From NCBI GenBank assembly GCA_028751875.1, contig CM054134.1:47878818-47942817 (forward strand): a stretch of 64,000 bases of DNA, written 5' to 3'. The position numbers were made by a program, and so were the translations under genes. Numbering within the stretch: the first letter of the stretch is position 1; each line of letters begins with the position of its first letter. Shown here one piece after another: positions 60,110 to 64,000 of the stretch. The DNA is from Rapana venosa. Taxonomy: Eukaryota > Mollusca > Gastropoda > Neogastropoda > Muricidae. The notes below the pieces were generated by a model. That model was given only the letters and a program-made list of their open reading frames with translations. It made no database searches and was not told where the DNA came from.

Positions 60110-61279
60110 TTAGACAGGTACCTACCCAGAAATGAGTGTCTTGGGACTCAATAGGAAGAATGGGTCCTCTCCATGATGTGCTATTTTATGTGCTGCTTTA
60201 ATTACTTGATCAACACTGCAAAGTATCTGTTATCGTTCAGCCACATTGCTGCTGGGATTTTATCAGGAAGAAAGAGTTGAGTACAAGTCTTTCGCAATCT
60301 CAGCCAAAATTGGAGCTCAAGCCAAAACACTGTACTTATCATTATGCAAACAAAAAACTGTCACTGACATGGTGGCCCTGTTCCTCTGTTTTGCGGACCT
60401 CGGTTTCACACCACTTCCACTTCAAGGCTTGGTAAGAGCTGCAGATTTGTGAGGACTCTTATGTCAAAGAGGATCATACTGATAATATGGGTTGCCCCTA
60501 AAAGTGGGCATCTTGCTCCATGACTGAGCAACTACTGGTCTCTCTCTTGTATGGAACTTGGAACCAAGTGATGTCCCGTCCTGCATGTGCTGGTTTCAAA
60601 CTGTGCCCGGTGACCACCAGTGAAGTGACTGAACAGCACGCCGTGCAGGGCCTCTCATTGCTGATCTGAGAAAGCAAAACATTCATAGCCCTCTGTGGAC
60701 TTGTGGCTCTGAGGGTGTCACAGAATGACAGGAGTACTGTGCTGAGAGTGTAGTTCGGCAGGGCCACATTCAGAAATACTATATGGTGATGCCTGGCAAA
60801 CAGGGACTTAAGCTGGAACACTGGAGATCCTTGAATATGGGAAGAGAGGCAAAATAGATGTCTTGAGAAGATAGTCAAGATAAATAACACAACAATGTTA
60901 TGTGTTAGCAGTCAGTACTGGACTGTGGATCAAAAACCTGGGGCACGACTGGGCATGAAGGATAAAATATAAACTGGCAGAAGAGTTTACTCTTTCTCTA
61001 TGCATGGAAATAGTTGGACCCTAAAAAAAAAAGCAAAATGCTTTCTTTCTGATAAAGCTGTCAACTTCTCTTAATATTTGCTGTCTTCTGTTTTGTTTGG
61101 GGGTTTTTTTTTTCACTTTGTTTAAGTGCTGCTTAACTCAGCTGTGCTTTCCCTTGCCAATTTTCAACATACCCTTTTGGAAGAAAAAATTTATCTGTTC
61201 GTGCACACAGATTTTTACCAGTAGATCAGAAAAACAAGATGACATTACGTGCATTTTTATTTTTGCAGCATGGCCTTAA

Positions 61280-62725
61280 ACCCTTTCCATTTTTACCCGC
61301 CGTAACCCGCCGCTGCCCGCTCGCCCCGCGTATATTTATGCCCGCCGCACATCATTTCAGCCTAGTGGGGAATTCCCTCATGCACTAAGCTCTACCTAGT
61401 ACACGCACACTATGAAAGACATTCCACTGAGGCCAGCATAAACTTAAGAAAGGAATGGGCACCAAATTCAGTGCTACACAGCCTCCCGTTCACAAGAAAT
61501 TGGCCCGTGACTGGCTTTGTCTTTCCCACGCTTTCTTGTTGCTGAAAATGGCAGCAAAGATTGGCATACGATTTGGGAGGAATGTACTGATGTGGAAATT
61601 GAAGCTATTTTGGCTCAAGTGGAACAGTTCGAAAAAGAATAAAATGTTGAATCCCATGTGAAGTAGATGTAGAAGAAAGATGAAATAGGAGAAGGTATGA
61701 GTCGGAAAGTGAAACTGAGGATAACATTCTGTTTTGGGTTTATAGCAGACGACATGGTGCGGCCACAAGTGCCTTGCACAGGAAAGACTTCACGCTGCGA
61801 TGGGCCGGCAAAACCTTCCACGAATGCCAAGCTCTTAAATTAAACTTTGTTTTGTTTGGCCTAACATTTTTTTCAAATTGAGCAGATGGAAAATAACAAT
61901 AGCCGGGAAAAGATTGCTGTTAAAAGGGTTAGTCATAGATCCATTACGGACAGAAAACAAAAACCCCGATGAAAATTAGGGGTTTCCCGTCAGTTTTGAT
62001 CAAATGGGGATAAGGTTTTCCGAGGGTTTACTCTAGGTCTCTGATTTTTACATTTCTGGTCAGATCGTAAATTATGACGAAAACCAGATTTTTCAAATTA
62101 ATCAGTATTTTCATCCGAAACTCCAACACACCTTCGTGACATGGGTGTGTTCCTGCATTGTGACAGCCATGTAACTGGCTATTGGTGAAGGACACACTAG
62201 TGTCTGTTTTAAATAGTAGGCGTCAGCATATATTTGTAAATAATGTATATACTGCATTAGTCAACTTTGGGTTTTCAATATGTTTGAATACTTTCCACTG
62301 AGAAAGGTAGATTTGGTGACAGGAATTTTGTGACGTGTGAATGTTCGATTGGATTCCCATGACGGTGGATGCGATGGAGGACACATTCAGGCAGAACCAC
62401 ACATATTATTTTTTTTAATCACATACCTATATTGCGCATGTTTTTAGGGTAGTTGAGACTAAACAGCATGATGTCACTGCAATGTTACCTGTATTTGGTG
62501 ACAAAGAGGGACAGCAGCATGACACATGTAGGTAGGACACACATCTTGGGGGCAGAACAAAGTAGACATCATATGAATATTTTGGGCCAAATATGACTGC
62601 TCTGCAAAAAACAATAGTAACTGTACAGGACTATGTTACTTGAGGTACCTTATTCCTGAAAAAACAGCGTAAATTTCCGAATATTTACAGAGAGTTTCTC
62701 TGTAAGAAATGCGAATGGTAAAGGG
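61280..62725 (+). mobile_element. Internally deleted piggyBac transposon, copy 2 counterpart
   Basis: TTAA is at 61276-61279 and 62726-62729. The transposase remnant is further broken (AGATTGCTG, GGTTAGTCATAGATCC recognisable) by numerous indels in this low-quality stretch. Confidence 0.8.
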
Positions 62726-64000
62726 TTAAATGAATAAACTCTATAAAAATTATGTACAGGTTAGCAGATAAGGCGGTTAGGTGCTGGCATTTGTCAAGAA
62801 GAAAAGTGAGGTGTAAAATTAATTTAGTGAATTTGAGGGAAGGGTAAAGTTAGTGACACATTGGTTGATAATGATATTCGGCAATTCAGGTTTGGAGGGG
62901 GTGGTAATGGTAAACCAGTCACTGATGAAAAGATCCCTTAACAGGGTGTAGCAGAGATCCTGGGGACACTTCACTACAGACAGGAAAGATTGAAACTCTG
63001 ACGTAGTCCCATAGAGAGGCATGAAAATGACAAAACCCTTGTGTGTGCCAATTTATGGTTTCCTCCGGTATGCTGGCTGTGGCTGTGATATTACCAAACT
63101 TGAGATACAGATCAATACATTTTTAAAGCATTTCCCTAGGTGATGCTTATCATCACCTGGTGACAGTATATACCTAATCCATTGTAAAATCTACCTCTTT
63201 ATCTATCCTATATCGATTACCTTGCTTTAAAATTTTTTTAAATCAAGCAATATGGGTAACACCTACAGAACTTGGGCAAGAAACCAACCGCTTCAAACAG
63301 CACAGACCACCACAGACAGAAATCAGAGGCCAGTCTTTTTCACCCTGGAGATAATCTTTGTCACATCAGAGAGGCAGCAAAAGTGGAGGAATGGTTACTG
63401 GTTCTATTGCTCGCTAAATAGAAAATAGCCATCTCCCAATCTGGCACCCTACTACACCAATCTTTTTACCCTGTATGACAAGGCCTAGCAGTCCACTTCT
63501 TTTTCCTAAAAAAATGTGTGTTTTCATCACGATAAAACTGAAAAAAACCTTACCGGGCAATGTGGATTCTGGAAGGAATCAATAAACTTATGTACAAAAC
63601 CTTTAATTCTAAACTAAAAAAAAATTGATATTGGACAAGAGGCTAGAAACTAAAAGAAAAGCATTGGCACCCTTTTCTTTAAAAAACCCAAAGAAATATT
63701 AAATATTCTTTTGGGGTTTTTTTATCCATAAAAAAAAGGCCCCCCTCCCCCAGAAATAAGCCTGCCAGAAATTTTGCCCAGAATGTAAATAAAAAAAAAG
63801 TCAAACAAAAGCGAATATCAAAGATAAAAAATATAAAGCGAGCTGTTTCATAGCTGTGAGAATTTTATACTAGTTTGTTTCGCTATTTTAAAACAGGCAG
63901 AGTCAGCAATAATTTCACCGTGAGCTGGGACATTCTCCTTCCCCTCAAAGGGAGGGGACAAAAGGGGGAAATGGGGGAAGGAGGGGAAATCCCAAATCAT
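61800..64000. other. Low-quality consensus stretch
   Basis: Compared with 30050-32275, this interval has many added A and T runs, missing bases and small substitutions, far denser than at 55-58 kb. No gene call should rest on it. Confidence 0.7.

Larger units (their letters stand above)
40306..64000 (+). repeat. Second copy of the 8516-32275 segment
   Basis: Collinear over the whole interval with no rearrangement seen. The offset is 31790 at the left end, 31806-31812 around EME1 exons 2-3, 31775-31789 at exons 7-9, 31755 at the piggyBac start and about 31734 at the right end. Differences are mainly short indels in homopolymers and microsatellites, with few substitutions. The segment 55-58 kb is very similar, while 61.8-64 kb is heavily degraded. 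Confidence 0.95.

Overview
Eukaryotic genomic DNA, most likely from a marine invertebrate and plausibly a mollusc. This rests on short exons with GT/AG introns, dense dinucleotide microsatellites, a tRNA-derived SINE, a LINE with a CFDP2-like endonuclease, an RNase H-bearing LINE and a piggyBac relic. No species marker was recognised, so the taxon is an inference. No bacterial-type operons are present; most open frames are microsatellite or low-complexity artefacts, and the real genes are split into small exons.

Layout. 1-3.2 kb, minus strand: four phase-matched exons of the heme-NO-binding (HNOB) domain of a soluble guanylate cyclase beta-type protein; the gene runs off the left edge. 3.2-5.2 kb: intergenic or intronic, repeat-rich. 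5.2-8.7 kb: low-complexity T/G tract followed by a nearly full-length but frame-shattered LINE. 8.7-11 kb: retroposon tails and a minus-strand RNase H fragment. 11.9-20.9 kb, plus strand: an EME1/EME2-family gene (partner subunit of the MUS81 structure-specific nuclease), nine exons giving a continuous 327-residue frame. 21-27 kb: mostly unique non-coding sequence. 27.06-35.26 kb, minus strand: the last two exons of an unrecognised gene, convergent with EME1, whose 7.9-kb intron carries a SINE with 15-bp target duplications and an internally deleted piggyBac element in a TTAA site. 37.6-38.7 kb: a 22-copy ~50-bp minisatellite.

At 39806-40305 there is a gap of exactly 500 N. Everything to its right (40306-64000) is a second, collinear copy of about 8516-32275, offset by about 31.73-31.81 kb. 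It contains the same transposon insertions with the same target duplications. The copies differ mainly by one- or two-base indels, many in homopolymers, plus microsatellite length. These indels break several EME1 exons and the last exon of the minus-strand gene in copy 2. The simplest reading is an uncollapsed haplotype or false duplication joined by scaffolding; a real recent tandem duplication is not excluded.

The items I consider most worth checking are the HNOB gene with an altered YxSxR heme motif and GT repeats next to two splice acceptors, a candidate extra EME1 exon whose acceptor comes from a LINE tail, the 24-kb duplication itself, and a short stem-loop shared by several dispersed retroposon tails.
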